Source: Bacteroides faecichinchillae JCM 17102 (lineage in GTDB: Bacteria; Bacteroidota; Bacteroidia; Bacteroidales; Bacteroidaceae). From it: DNA of 64,000 nt. Positions 29,299-39,346 of the stretch are shown here, piece after piece. The stretch's first letter is position 1; each line of letters opens with the position of its first letter. The position numbers and the translations under genes were made by a program. The notes below the pieces were generated by a model, which ran no database searches, was not told the origin of the DNA, and saw nothing but the letters and a program-made list of their open reading frames with translations. Location of the stretch: positions 1-64,000 of the forward strand of contig NZ_BAKK01000021.1 in assembly GCF_000614145.1 (NCBI RefSeq). The letters run 5' to 3'.

Positions 29299-30409
29299 AT
29301 GGCAAAATTAGATTCATTGGCAGTTGCTGCATGTTCGTACTATTTTTTGGCAGTTGCCAAAGTTTGGAACAAATACCTATCGAATATGTGCATCCTGCGG
29401 AAATATCCTTTCCGCCTGAACTTCGAAAAGTGGCTATAGTGAACAACTGTAGTACTCCACCAGACAGTGCATTGATTTTGGCAGCTTCAGCTCCAAGAAG
29501 TATATTTAAACTAATACAAATGAAAGGTATCTCAGCTTATGCTAATGGCGATCCCCGGATTGTAACCGAATCTCTCGCTGCAGAAATTGCAAGTCAAAAT
29601 TATTTTGAGACAGTTGTTATCTGCGATTCTGCTTTACGAGCAAATGATAAAATTCCTCGTGAAAGTACATTAAGTCAAGAGGAGGTTCGTACATTAGTAT
29701 CAAATTTAGGAGTGGATTTCATCATTGCGGTAGAAGGTGTACAGTTTATAACAGGAAGATCAGTTTATTATCTGGATGATTATAATACTTATGAAGTAGC
29801 AATAGATCTAAAAGCTTTTCCCACTATAAGGACTTACCTCCCTACGCTAAAGAATCCGATGAATACGATCACAGCTACCGATAGTATTTATTGGGAAGAA
29901 GTTGGTACGAAAGAACAAATAAACGCACGAATGATTTCGGAAGAACAAATTCTGAAAGAAGCTGCTGAATTTGCAGGCACAATCCCTGTTAAATATTTAA
30001 TCCCTTACTGGAAAAAAGACGCTCGTTTCATTTATACGAATGGGTCCATACAAATGCGTGATGCTAGCGTTTATGTACGTGAGGCTCATGGGATGATGCT
30101 TATAAGCTTTGGCTAGAAGCATTCAATGGTACAAAAAGAAAAAAGAAAAAAATGAAAGTTGCTACCAACATCGCTGTTTATTATGAAATGAAAGATAGCA
30201 TTGCCAAAGCAGTGGAATGGGCAACAATAGCACAAAATCTTGCAAAAAAAATAGACAAGGTAGATCAAATTAAAGATAGTACAAATGTAAATTTAAGGGA
30301 TATTCCCAATTTCTATCAAACGTCATTCTATGTCACTGAATTAAATAAGAGATATGACTCATTAACTAAAATAAAAATGCAAATGAGTCGATTTAATGAT
30401 GTTTTTTAA
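29299..30409 (+). pseudogene. DUF6340 family protein, two frameshifts
   Basis: Three frames together give one DUF6340-like protein, an exported or lipoprotein family of Bacteroidetes with unknown function. From ATG 29299 the first frame is short; the second (from about 29331) has FFGSCQSLEQIPIEYVHPAE, where SC is a likely lipid-attachment cysteine, and runs to 30116. At about 30090 the frame breaks: the sequence continues as WDDAYKLWLEAFNGTKRKK in the frame that ends at 30409, including NIAVYYEMKDSIAKAVEWAT, a TPR-like end typical of the family. Two single-base indels repair it to about 370 residues. Sequence error is more likely than true decay. Confidence 0.75.
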
Positions 30410-30440
30410 AAAAATCATGCAGCAATTATTATTTTTTTCA

Positions 30441-30448
30441 TACCTTTG
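30441..30448 (+). promoter_or_regulatory. -7 element before the gene at 30472
   Basis: TACCTTTG fits TAnnTTTG, 23 bases before the start codon. The -33 box is not clear. Confidence 0.45.
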
Positions 30449-30471
30449 AACTAACAAAAAGAAGGAACCCC

Positions 30472-30921
30472 ATGAAATTGAGCCAACAATCACTATCTAC
30501 CATCGAATCGGCTATCCAAAAGGCAGTCGGTAAATATGTATATGGCTGTGAACAAACAGTCGTAACAGATATTCATTTGCAACCCGACCAGACATCCGGA
30601 CGACTCAACATTTTTAATGACGATGACGAGGAACTGGTGGCTGAAGTGATGATTGAGGAATGGGCCACTTATGAAGGTGACGACTTTATAGATAATGTAG
30701 AACCTATCCTACGCAATCTTCTTTGTAGAATGAAAAATGCCGGTGATTTTGAAAAGGTATCGATTTTAAAACCTTATTCATTTGTATTGGTAGACGAAGA
30801 GAAGGAAACTATAGCCGAATTGTTGCTGGCCGATGATGACACTTTATTAGTCAGTGATGAACTACTTAAAGGCCTGGACAAAGAATTGGATGACTTCCTG
30901 AAAGAGTTATTGGAGAAATAA
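30472..30921 (+). CDS. acidic conserved hypothetical protein
   Basis: A 149-residue cytoplasmic protein, very rich in aspartate and glutamate, without signal peptide or membrane segment. It starts MKLSQQSLSTIESAIQKAVG and ends LDKELDDFLKELLEK. Runs such as NDDDEELVAEVMIEEW suggest a compact alpha/beta fold with an acidic face. It has its own promoter and terminator. I do not recognise a characterised family. Confidence 0.75.
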   Translation: MKLSQQSLSTIESAIQKAVGKYVYGCEQTVVTDIHLQPDQTSGRLNIFNDDDEELVAEVMIEEWATYEGDDFIDNVEPILRNLLCRMKNAGDFEKVSILKPYSFVLVDEEKETIAELLLADDDTLLVSDELLKGLDKELDDFLKELLEK

Positions 30922-30942
30922 AAAAACAGAATATAGTGATCA

Positions 30943-30982
30943 CCGGAAGAAATGTTCTATTTACTTCCGGCAATTTTATTTT
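30943..30982 (+). terminator. terminator after the acidic protein gene
   Basis: CCGGAAG and CTTCCGG form a 7-base-pair stem with a 14-base loop, followed by CAATTTTATTTTT. It ends the plus-strand gene and faces the convergent kinase gene. Confidence 0.7.
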
Positions 30983-30985
30983 TCA

Positions 30986-32907
30986 CTAATTATCATCTGC
31001 TCTAAGGTCTGCCCGGCTTACTCTATAAGGCAAAATAAACCAAAAAGTAGAACCTTTCCCTTTTTCCGACTTTACTCCGATCTTACCACCCAACCGTTCT
31101 ACAATCATACTACAAATAGAAAGTCCTAAGCCTGTACCTTGAATAAACGGGTTATATTTTACAAAACGTTCAAAAACATGTTCACATTGTTCATATGACA
31201 TGCCACAACCTGTATCGGAAACATAAAAATAGATATTATTAGCATCCTCTTTATGATATCCCATACGAATAGAACCACTTTCTGTAAATTTGATAGCATT
31301 CACAACAAAATTGGACATCAACTGCATCAATCGATTCTTGTCTACATATAAACTACATTCAGGCAAACGTTCAGCAAATGTAATACTCACCTTATTTCCC
31401 TTCAAACGCAATTTCATACTTTGTTCAATCTCTTCCATAACTTGATTCACATCTATCAACGAAGGATAAAAATCAAAATTTCCCGCTTCAATCTTCGACA
31501 TATCAAGAATATCGTTTATCAACTGAAGTAACAGATTTGTATTTGTTTCAATGATATCAGTATATTCACGCATTTCTTTTTTGTCTTCTACGTCCGGCAG
31601 CATATTGGCAAAGCCACAATTGCATTCAACGGAGTACGTATCTCATGACTCATATTTGCTAAAAAAGCGGATTTCAGCTTATTAGCCTGTTCTGCCTTCT
31701 CCATTGCATCTCTAAAACGATCATATGCTTTCCGAAGAATGCGAATGTAATAGGAAATAGCAGCTATCAGAATGAGTCCAATCACCAGACATGACAGGAT
31801 AGCACTCCTATATTGTTCGAAGAAAGTTTTAGGTGAGTTGATATAAACAGCATTATCCGGATAACGGTAAGAGGGAATATTATGAAATTCAAGTACAGGA
31901 TAACAAAGATACGCACTTTCCTTGCCACCTACACTCTCCGGAATATCCCGAGCTTGCTCACCGGATAATATCCGATTTAATATACCTAACAATGAATCTC
32001 CAAAAGATTCTGCCGAAACATAATAACCTCCGGCAAAAGTATTATTAGACAAATCTTCGGATGAGAGAAGAAACAGAGGTGAAGGAGAGAAATTAGTAAT
32101 GATATCCTGAATATGATCGAAAAGATAATTATTATCATCCTTATTATGAGACTCAAACCAAGAATAATAAATGATTCCGGTATTCGCTTTATAGCCGCGC
32201 AAAGTATCTAACAATAATTCTGTAGACACTTCTGTAGTCGATAACAAATCTAATGTCAAATCAGGAAAGTTTTCCTTTACTGCATCTTTCACATCACTAC
32301 GGGTTTCTTCACTGATATAACGATCATCGGAAATAAATGCGAGGCGTTCCATATCGGGTATCAACTGATACATCAGGTCTACCGTTTCCTTAACATAATA
32401 ATGCTGCGTTAAAGTAGTAAGATTATATCCCTGTCTCCACCTTTCAGCCGGAACACTATTTGCCTCCGTTAATGAAGCATGTGAAAGCAATATTTCTATT
32501 GTAGCGGGCAAACGATCACGAGAATTGGTTATAATTACCGGTACTTCCTTCCATATATCGTCAAACAATTCCCTGCAAACAATCCACCCGGGATCTCCAA
32601 TCACAACAACTACCGTAGGAGGATGGGGATATTTCTGTCGTAAATGAGTAACCATGGCTTTCACCTCCACTGTATCAATCAAAGACGGAACAGACAATGA
32701 TTCCGCTTTTACAGATATACCCTTGCTCCGAAGTTGATCATGTACATACCAATAAAAACTTTTAGCCCAAGGAAGATTAAAATTGATAGAATTCAAAACC
32801 AGTATCTCTTTTTCAGATTGCCCGTTACGAGCTGATGCAGTCGAAAAGGTTCCTCCCAGAAGAAAGAACATCCCATAAAAGACGGCAATTTTCAGTACTT
32901 GTTTCAT
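30986..32907 (-). CDS. membrane sensor histidine kinase with ABC-type binding domain, frameshifted
   Basis: After a signal-like helix (MKQVLKIAVFYGMFFLLGG) comes a periplasmic domain of about 300 residues resembling sugar/amino acid binding proteins (ILVLNSINFNLPWAKSFYWY, VVVVIGDPGWIVCREL), one membrane helix, and HisKA with the phospho-histidine in MSHEIRTPLNAIV. Near 31605 one G is missing; restoring it gives GFANMLPDVEDKKEM and joins the HATPase domain in the next frame (N box NFVVNAIKF, G1 DTGCGM, G2 GTGLGLSI), which ends at 30986. I choose ATG 32907 because the promoter and the valS terminator lie upstream of it. No response regulator is fused or adjacent. Confidence 0.85.
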
Positions 32908-32930
32908 TCGTGTTATCATAAATAGATTAG

Positions 32931-32938
32931 CAAAGATA
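32931..32938 (-). promoter_or_regulatory. -7 element before the sensor kinase
   Basis: TATCTTTG on the minus strand, 23 bases before ATG 32907, with TTTT (one mismatch) exactly 19 bases upstream. It rules out the longer start at 33003. Confidence 0.55.
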
Positions 32939-32964
32939 GTATTATTTTCTAATCTAAAAAAGAA

Positions 32965-32990
32965 AGACACCTCAAATTCCTGAGGTGTCT
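32965..32990 (-). terminator. terminator after valS
   Basis: AGACACCTCA and TGAGGTGTCT form a perfect 10-base-pair stem with a 6-base loop; on the minus strand TTCTTTTTT follows. It lies 31 bases past the valS stop. Confidence 0.85.
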
Positions 32991-33020
32991 CGTATTTACA
33001 CATTATTAAGTATCAAATAA

Positions 33021-35660
33021 TTATGATTTCCTTAGTGCAGCAATACTTTCTTTTAAAGAGCTGATAATACTTTCTGCATCTGCTTGTTTCTTACGTTCAA
33101 GTTCAAGTACAGCTGCCGGAGCATTATTTACAAACTTCTCATTGCTCAATTTCTTCATGACTCCCTGCAAGAAACCCTCCTTATGTTTCAGTTCAGCTTC
33201 CATACGGGCGATTTCAGCTTCCACATCAATCATATTTCCCAATGGAACTGCATATTCGGCCGTTCCTACCATAAAAGAAGAAGCTACTTCTGCTTTAGAG
33301 GTAACCACCTCGATAGATGAAAGGTTACATATCTTCTGAATAACCGCATTGAACGCAGCTACAGGATTCTCTTCTACAACCTGCAGTTCGAGTGCTTCTT
33401 TCTGGGTTATATTCTTTTGAAGGCGAATACTACGGATATTACTAATCACTTCTTTCACTACTTCAAACTGCTGAACAATCTCTGTATCTACATAAGTATC
33501 CAAAGTCAAAGCACTTACCATTAAGCTTTCTCCCTTTTCTGCATTACGTTCGTACATCTGTTGCCAGATTTCTTCCGTAATAAATGGCATAAACGGATGG
33601 AGCAAATGAAGCAGATTATCTAAGAAACAAAGAGTAGCATTATGAGTACAACTATCGATACCTTGTCCATAAGCCGGTTTTATCATTTCCAGATACCAGG
33701 AAGAGAACTCATCCCAGAACAACTTATACACAGCCATCAATGCTTCACTCAAACGGTATTTACTGAACAGATCCGCCATCTCAGCAGCTACTTCATTTTG
33801 TTTGGATTCAAACCATTGTGTAGCCAGATTAGCAGCCTCCGTAGGTACCAGCGTTTTATCTACCTGCCAACCTTTAATCAAACGGAAAGCATTCCATATC
33901 TTATTGCAGAAGTTACGCCCTTGTTCGCAAAGCGCATCATCAAAAAGAATATCATTTCCGGCAGGAGCTGAAAGCATCATACCCATACGTACACCATCAG
34001 CACCATATTTCTCTATCAGTTCCAACGGATCAGGAGAGTTACCGAGGGATTTAGACATCTTCCGTCCCAACTTATCGCGAACAATACCTGTGAAGTAAAC
34101 ATTCTTAAATGGCATCTTCCCCTCATATTCGTAACCTGCCATAATCATACGTGCCACCCAAAAGAAGATAATATCCGGTCCCGTAACCAGATCACTTGTC
34201 GGATAGTAGTAGTTGATCTCTTCATTTCCCGGATTGTTGATTCCATCAAACAGAGAGATAGGCCACAACCAAGAAGAGAACCAAGTATCCAGACAGTCCT
34301 CATCCTGACGGAGATCTTCTATTATCAAGTTGGCATTGCCTGTCTTTTCTTTAGCCTTCGCCAATGCTTCTTCAGGAGTTATAGCTACGACATACCCCCC
34401 TTCCGGTAAGAAGTATGCAGGAATACGATGTCCCCACCACAACTGACGGCTGATACACCAGTCTTTGATATTTTCCATCCAGTGCCGGTACGTGTTCTTA
34501 TATTTTGCAGGATAAAACTTCAGTTCATCATTCATCACCGGAGGTAATGCCATTTCTGCAAAATGCTGCATTTTGAGGAACCACTGCATAGACAGTTTAG
34601 GTTCAATCACAACATTAGTACGCTCTGAATAACCCACTTTATTCGTATATGATTCTGTTTTCTCCAATAAATTTGCAGCTTCCAGATCTTTTTCTATCTG
34701 CTTACGAACATCGAAACGATCCATACCGACATACATTCCGGCAGCTTCGCTCAATGTACCGTTATCATTGAAAATATCGATAGTGGGTAGATTATACTTT
34801 TCTCCCAACATATAGTCATTCACATCATGAGCCGGCGTCACCTTCAAACAACCGGTACCGAATTCGATGTCTACATAATCATCTTCAATCACAGGAATGA
34901 CGCGGTTTACCAACGGAACAATCACTTTCTTACCTTTCAACCATTGATTCTTCGGATCGTTCGGATTGATACACATCGCCGTATCGCCCATGATCGTTTC
35001 AGGACGGGTAGTTGCTACAACTGCATAACGCCCTTCCGGATCATCTTCTACTTTATAACGGAGGTAATACAGTTTGCCATGCTCTTCTTTATAAATAACT
35101 TCTTCGTCAGAAAGTGCTGTTAATGCTTTCGGATCCCAATTCACCATACGGACGCCCCGATAGATCAATCCTTTATCAAATAAATCGACAAACACCTTTA
35201 TTACACTTTCACTACGCTTTTCATCCATTGTGAAAGCAGTACGTTCCCAGTCACAAGAGGCACCGAGTTTACGAAGTTGCTTCAGAATAATGCCTCCATG
35301 TTCTTCTGTCCATTCCCATGCATGTTTCAGGAACTCATCGCGAGTCAAATCCGTTTTCTTGATACCTTGGGCAGCAAGTTTGTTCACCACTTTGGCTTCC
35401 GTAGCAATAGATGCATGGTCTGTTCCCGGTACCCAGCAAGCATTTTTACCTTCCATACGGGCACGACGAACTAAAATATCCTGAATGGTATTATTAAGCA
35501 TGTGTCCCATGTGGAGCACACCAGTGACGTTTGGGGGCGGAATGACGATGGTGTAAGGTTCACGACCATCGGGTTTCGAACTAAATAAACGGTGTTCCAT
35601 CCAATATTGGTACCATTTTCCCTCTACGTCAGCGGGATTGTACTTACTTGCTAATTCCAT
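33021..35660 (-). CDS. valS: valine-tRNA ligase
   Basis: Class I synthetase that charges tRNA-Val. From ATG 35660 it has 879 residues and starts [20 protein letters not shown], as in the family. The HIGH-type motif is [15 protein letters not shown] near residues 42-56 and the KMSKS motif is in [14 protein letters not shown] near 530. The editing domain and a C-terminal coiled coil ([20 protein letters not shown]) are present. An ATG at 35735 would add 25 unlike residues and lies upstream of the -7 element, so it is rejected. Confidence 0.97.
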   Translation of the reverse strand: MELASKYNPADVEGKWYQYWMEHRLFSSKPDGREPYTIVIPPPNVTGVLHMGHMLNNTIQDILVRRARMEGKNACWVPGTDHASIATEAKVVNKLAAQGIKKTDLTRDEFLKHAWEWTEEHGGIILKQLRKLGASCDWERTAFTMDEKRSESVIKVFVDLFDKGLIYRGVRMVNWDPKALTALSDEEVIYKEEHGKLYYLRYKVEDDPEGRYAVVATTRPETIMGDTAMCINPNDPKNQWLKGKKVIVPLVNRVIPVIEDDYVDIEFGTGCLKVTPAHDVNDYMLGEKYNLPTIDIFNDNGTLSEAAGMYVGMDRFDVRKQIEKDLEAANLLEKTESYTNKVGYSERTNVVIEPKLSMQWFLKMQHFAEMALPPVMNDELKFYPAKYKNTYRHWMENIKDWCISRQLWWGHRIPAYFLPEGGYVVAITPEEALAKAKEKTGNANLIIEDLRQDEDCLDTWFSSWLWPISLFDGINNPGNEEINYYYPTSDLVTGPDIIFFWVARMIMAGYEYEGKMPFKNVYFTGIVRDKLGRKMSKSLGNSPDPLELIEKYGADGVRMGMMLSAPAGNDILFDDALCEQGRNFCNKIWNAFRLIKGWQVDKTLVPTEAANLATQWFESKQNEVAAEMADLFSKYRLSEALMAVYKLFWDEFSSWYLEMIKPAYGQGIDSCTHNATLCFLDNLLHLLHPFMPFITEEIWQQMYERNAEKGESLMVSALTLDTYVDTEIVQQFEVVKEVISNIRSIRLQKNITQKEALELQVVEENPVAAFNAVIQKICNLSSIEVVTSKAEVASSFMVGTAEYAVPLGNMIDVEAEIARMEAELKHKEGFLQGVMKKLSNEKFVNNAPAAVLELERKKQADAESIISSLKESIAALRKS

Positions 35661-35702
35661 GTTGTTTATATATAATATGATAGTTTCGAAAAATAACGGG
35701 TG

Positions 35703-35710
35703 CAAAATTA
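35703..35710 (-). promoter_or_regulatory. -7 element before valS
   Basis: TAATTTTG on the minus strand, 43 bases before the valS start. A second match, TATATTTG, lies at 35818-35825. Neither has a clear -33 box. Confidence 0.4.
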
Positions 35711-35859
35711 ATAATTTTAATTTAAATCTGCCCACACTTAGGGTGATTCTCTTCTGTTGTAGCCATGTTTAATCAGGTTGATATTGGAGCATCAGGTTAG
35801 TATTAACAGTTTTTTTGCAAATATAGAGGTATTTTTCCGCGTTACATTTATTAATTGCC

Positions 35860-35867
35860 TATTTTTG
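35860..35867 (+). promoter_or_regulatory. -7 element before the DUF3810 gene
   Basis: TATTTTTG fits TAnnTTTG, 22 bases before the ATG at 35890. No TTTG at the -33 position. Confidence 0.4.
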
Positions 35868-35889
35868 TTACTTCAAATCTGAATAAACG

Positions 35890-36966
35890 ATGAAACGGAG
35901 GTTAAAAATTAGATATATCATTTTAGGAGTGTTACTACTTCTGGTATGGATGATACAATGGATTCCTGCTCTGGCAACCATCTATTCCCAGAAAGTCTAC
36001 CCAGGCATTTCTTATGTTTTATCAGCGTTTTCTAACATCTTTCCTTTTGCAATAGGCGATCTGTTTATTTTTCTCAGCATTGTAGGTGTCATAGTATATC
36101 CTATATATGCCAAGATTCGAAAGAAATTATCCTGGAAGAAAATCTTGTTAAACGACATAGAATATCTGTTATGGATTTATGTATGGTTCTACCTGGCTTG
36201 GGGACTTAACTACTCACAAAAGAACTTTTACCAACGAACCGGAATTCCATATACGGCATATAATCCGGAAAAATTCCGGACTTTTGTAGACGAATACATC
36301 ACACAACTAAACCGTTCATATACTCCTTTAAATAACATTAGCGAAGATTTAATTCGTAAAGAAAGTGTACGGTTATACAATCAGCTTAGTGACAGCCTTG
36401 GCGTTCACCGTCCACCGCACGCTAATCCCAAAGTAAAAACAATGCTGTTTACTCCATTCATTTCAATGGTAGGTGTAACCGGCAGCATGGGACCTTTCTT
36501 CTGTGAATTTACTTTAAACGGCGATCTACTTCCAATCAATTATCCTGCCACTTATGCTCATGAATTAGCTCATTTACTCGGTATAACTAGCGAAGCGGAA
36601 GCTAATTTCTATGCTTATCAGGTTTGTACCCGTGCACAGGCTACAGGGATTCGTTTCTCCGGTTATTTTTCAGTACTCGCCCATGTATTAAGCAATGCCC
36701 GAAGATTACTTTCAGAAGAAGAATACACTAAACTTTTCAAGCGTATCCGACCGGAAATTATTGAATTAGCCAAGCAAACCCAAGCCTATTGGGCAGCTAA
36801 ATACAGTCCCATTATCGGGGACATCCAAAACTGGATTTACGATCTCTACCTCAAAGGAAATAAGATTGGAAGCGGAAGACAGAATTATTCCGAAGTAGTA
36901 GGATTACTGATTTCTTATCAAGAATCACTAAAAGATAAAGAGAAAAAGATTGAACAGAAAAATTAA
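35890..36966 (+). CDS. DUF3810 family membrane protein, probable zinc metallopeptidase
   Basis: A 358-residue protein with three N-terminal membrane helices (about residues 8-25, 45-68 and 92-110) followed by a soluble domain. HELAH at residues 224-228 is a zinc-binding HExxH motif, and the nearby EAEANFYAYQ could give the third ligand. The family DUF3810 is widespread in Bacteroidetes; protease activity is inferred from the motif. It is followed after 23 bases by mazG. Confidence 0.85.
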   Translation: MKRRLKIRYIILGVLLLLVWMIQWIPALATIYSQKVYPGISYVLSAFSNIFPFAIGDLFIFLSIVGVIVYPIYAKIRKKLSWKKILLNDIEYLLWIYVWFYLAWGLNYSQKNFYQRTGIPYTAYNPEKFRTFVDEYITQLNRSYTPLNNISEDLIRKESVRLYNQLSDSLGVHRPPHANPKVKTMLFTPFISMVGVTGSMGPFFCEFTLNGDLLPINYPATYAHELAHLLGITSEAEANFYAYQVCTRAQATGIRFSGYFSVLAHVLSNARRLLSEEEYTKLFKRIRPEIIELAKQTQAYWAAKYSPIIGDIQNWIYDLYLKGNKIGSGRQNYSEVVGLLISYQESLKDKEKKIEQKN

Positions 36967-36989
36967 TCATAAAATAAAATAGAAACAAC

Positions 36990-37778
36990 ATGTCACATAC
37001 CAGACAAGAACAGATGGAAGCCTTCGGACGCTTCCTGGATATTCTCGATGAATTACGTGTAAAATGTCCCTGGGATCGTAAACAAACCAATGAAAGTCTA
37101 CGCCCTAACACCATAGAAGAAACTTATGAACTTTGCGATGCAATAATGAAAAATGATAAGCAAGATATTTGCAAAGAGTTGGGTGATGTACTCCTGCATG
37201 TTGCTTTCTATGCCAAAATAGGTTCAGAGACAGGAGATTTCGATATCAAAGATGTATGCGACAGACTCTGTGATAAATTGATTTTCCGTCACCCACACGT
37301 ATTTGGAGAAGTAAAAGCAGAAACAGCCGGACAAGTATCCGAAAATTGGGAGCAACTGAAACTGAAAGAAAAAGATGGTAATAAGAGTGTATTAAGCGGA
37401 GTCCCTGCCGCACTTCCTTCACTCATCAAAGCATACCGTATTCAGGATAAAGCACGCAATGTAGGTTTCGACTGGGAAGAACGGGAACAAGTCTGGGAGA
37501 AGGTAAAAGAGGAAATCGGTGAATTTCAGGAAGAAGTTGCCAATATGGATAAAGAGAAGGCGGAAGCTGAATTTGGAGATGTGATGTTCAGCTTAATCAA
37601 TGCAGCACGCTTATACAAAATCAATCCCGATAATGCGTTGGAACTTACAAACCAAAAATTCATACGCCGCTTTAATTATCTGGAAGAACATACCATTAAA
37701 GAAGGAAGAAATCTCAAGGATATGTCACTTGAAGAGATGGATGCCATTTGGAATGAAGCAAAGAATAAAGGATTATAA
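36990..37778 (+). CDS. mazG: nucleoside triphosphate pyrophosphohydrolase MazG
   Basis: Hydrolyses NTPs and dNTPs to monophosphates and pyrophosphate, a housecleaning role. Two MazG domains are seen: KCPWDRKQTNESLRPNTIEE followed by TYELCDAI (about 23-50) with ELGDVLLHVAF, and a second with EEIGEFQEEV and EFGDVMFSLINAARL. The spacing of EExxE and ExxD ligands is intact. The length of 262 residues is normal. It forms a pair with the DUF3810 gene. Confidence 0.95.
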   Translation: MSHTRQEQMEAFGRFLDILDELRVKCPWDRKQTNESLRPNTIEETYELCDAIMKNDKQDICKELGDVLLHVAFYAKIGSETGDFDIKDVCDRLCDKLIFRHPHVFGEVKAETAGQVSENWEQLKLKEKDGNKSVLSGVPAALPSLIKAYRIQDKARNVGFDWEEREQVWEKVKEEIGEFQEEVANMDKEKAEAEFGDVMFSLINAARLYKINPDNALELTNQKFIRRFNYLEEHTIKEGRNLKDMSLEEMDAIWNEAKNKGL

Positions 37779-37787
37779 GTTGAGCAA

Positions 37788-37823
37788 AACGCGTATTTTA
37801 ATCCCCAGATCAAAATACGCGTT
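37788..37823. terminator. perfect inverted repeat between convergent genes
   Basis: AACGCGTATTTT and AAAATACGCGTT are perfectly complementary over 12 bases with a 12-base loop. It lies 9 bases after mazG and 22 bases before the end of the convergent Spy-like gene. No strong T run follows on either strand beyond the stem, so it is probably a bidirectional terminator of moderate strength. Confidence 0.6.
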
Positions 37824-37845
37824 ACCCATATGCTAATATAATAAT

Positions 37846-38307
37846 TTATCGACCTCTCTTCGGATCATTTCCTCCGCGATTCATTGCTTTCAGCATTTCT
37901 CTGTGAAAACGAGTTTCCGCACGTTGCACAAGGAATATCTTCTTCCAAGTTAGAATCTTTTTAAACTTATCCAGATAAGTTTTATCCAAACGATCGGCTT
38001 CAATTCGATTATCACATATCTTCCCGATAATTTCTTCATATTGAGCTTCAGTAGCATTATCTTCTTTTCCCTTACGCATCAAAGTCCAAGAATCATCATT
38101 CAACTTCTTCTTTTTATCCTGAAGTTCAAAATAGATCGGGAAAAACTTCGTTGCCTCCTCTTTTGTCAATCCTGCTTGTTCTATAATAAATGCTTTTTGC
38201 TTTGCCCTAAATTCATCAGGAGTCAAATGCTGCTCACATCCGTCGGCTGCCAAAAGAAAGGGAACGAAACCACATAATAAAACGACTAAAGCAATTAATT
38301 TCTTCAT
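37846..38307 (-). CDS. Spy/CpxP-like periplasmic protein
   Basis: A 153-residue protein with a signal peptide (to LLAAD) and a highly charged, all-helical body with the pattern LTPDEFRAKQKAFIIEQAGL and LTKEEATKFFPIYFELQDKK, reminiscent of the LTxxQ-type stress proteins Spy and CpxP. It lies 25 bases downstream of a probable anti-sigma factor, in one operon with an ECF sigma factor, so it may be a sensor or a target of that system. The C terminus is basic (NRGGNDPKRGR). Confidence 0.7.
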   Translation of the reverse strand: MKKLIALVVLLCGFVPFLLAADGCEQHLTPDEFRAKQKAFIIEQAGLTKEEATKFFPIYFELQDKKKKLNDDSWTLMRKGKEDNATEAQYEEIIGKICDNRIEADRLDKTYLDKFKKILTWKKIFLVQRAETRFHREMLKAMNRGGNDPKRGR

Positions 38308-38332
38308 TTTAAATTCTCAAACTTTTAATTAA

Positions 38333-38737
38333 TCATTCTACACTTGCGTCACTCAGATAAACATATAATGAATAGTCATCCAACATGGCACCTTCTACTG
38401 CAAAATCAATCATCTGATCGGACACAACTTCTGTTTCTGGTTCCGGTGCTACAACATCATTATTCACAGGCTTATGATCTGATGATGCTACCCGGATAAT
38501 CAAAGCAGCTCCTACAAACATAGCTGCCATATATACTAACGGTTTTAGCCTTGTCCATGTGCTAACAGGCTCTTCCTTAAAAGCAACTTTCTCTTTTTCG
38601 GGAAGTTTATCCATTACCTCGGAAGTCAAATTTTCAAAGTATCCTTCAGGAACTTTGAAGGAATGCTCCTTTCCAATCTTCTTCAATAGGATATCTTCTT
38701 CTTTCATACGTTTTTCTCCTCTCTTTTTGTTAGACAT
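38333..38737 (-). CDS. probable membrane anti-sigma factor
   Basis: A 134-residue protein with a cytoplasmic N-terminal region (FKVPEGYFENLTSEVMDKLP, common in Bacteroidetes proteins of such operons), one membrane helix (PLVYMAAMFVGAALIIRVA, about residues 69-87), and a short acidic periplasmic tail. It lies 17 bases after the sigma factor gene. The fold is not that of a classic zinc anti-sigma factor, so the role is inferred from context. An inner ATG (MKEEDILL) could be the true start. Confidence 0.65.
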   Translation of the reverse strand: MSNKKRGEKRMKEEDILLKKIGKEHSFKVPEGYFENLTSEVMDKLPEKEKVAFKEEPVSTWTRLKPLVYMAAMFVGAALIIRVASSDHKPVNNDVVAPEPETEVVSDQMIDFAVEGAMLDDYSLYVYLSDASVE

Positions 38738-38754
38738 AATGCAACCTAAAAGGT

Positions 38755-39303
38755 TTAATCGATCTCTTCGAAAAACTTTTCTATTTTCTTCACTGCGTGG
38801 TGATAAGAAGCTTTCAACGCCCCGACTGAGGTACCAAAAATCTCAGACATATCTTCATACTTCATCTCCTGATAGTATTTCAAATTAAACACCATCCGCT
38901 GTTTCTCCGGCAAAGCCATCAACGCCTTCTGTAATAGTAGTTGTATCCGGTCACCGGAAAAGTAAGAATCACTTTCAAGATTTTGCACACCAATAGCTTC
39001 GGGATCATCAATAGCGACCGTATTGGCACGTTGTTTATTAAGAAAAGTAAGACACTCATTCAGTGCAATGCGATAAAGCCAGGTAGAGAGTTTAGCCTCG
39101 GCACGAAAATAATCAATGTTCGTCCATGCCTTAATAAAAGTATTTTGAAGGAGGTCGTTCGCATCTTCATGCGACAACACCATCCTACGTATCTGCCAAT
39201 ACAGTTGCTCACTGTATTCTGACACGATCATTTCAAATCCTTTCCGCTGCGTACTCTCCTCCTGAAGAAGCTCCAGCACTTCGCGTTCGTTATAAGGGGT
39301 CAT
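38755..39303 (-). CDS. ECF sigma factor
   Basis: A 182-residue RNA polymerase sigma factor of the sigma-70 ECF group. Region 2 includes DANDLLQNTFIKAWTNIDYF and KLSTWLYRIALNECLTFL; region 4 is LMALPEKQRMVFNLKYYQEM, then KYEDMSEIFGTSVGALKASY, with the helix-turn-helix. It starts the operon sigma, anti-sigma, Spy-like protein. Its promoter is not recognisable as the usual type, which fits self-activation. Confidence 0.93.
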   Translation of the reverse strand: MTPYNEREVLELLQEESTQRKGFEMIVSEYSEQLYWQIRRMVLSHEDANDLLQNTFIKAWTNIDYFRAEAKLSTWLYRIALNECLTFLNKQRANTVAIDDPEAIGVQNLESDSYFSGDRIQLLLQKALMALPEKQRMVFNLKYYQEMKYEDMSEIFGTSVGALKASYHHAVKKIEKFFEEID

Positions 39304-39346
39304 AATTTCTCGTATTCTGTATTTTTGTTTATGGTTTCAGTTCTGG

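Noticed and set aside
32920..33003. N-terminal extension of the sensor kinase to 33003
   Set aside because: It crosses the valS terminator and lies upstream of the kinase promoter.
35661..35735. N-terminal extension of valS
   Set aside because: The extra 25 residues match no synthetase and the -7 element lies inside them.
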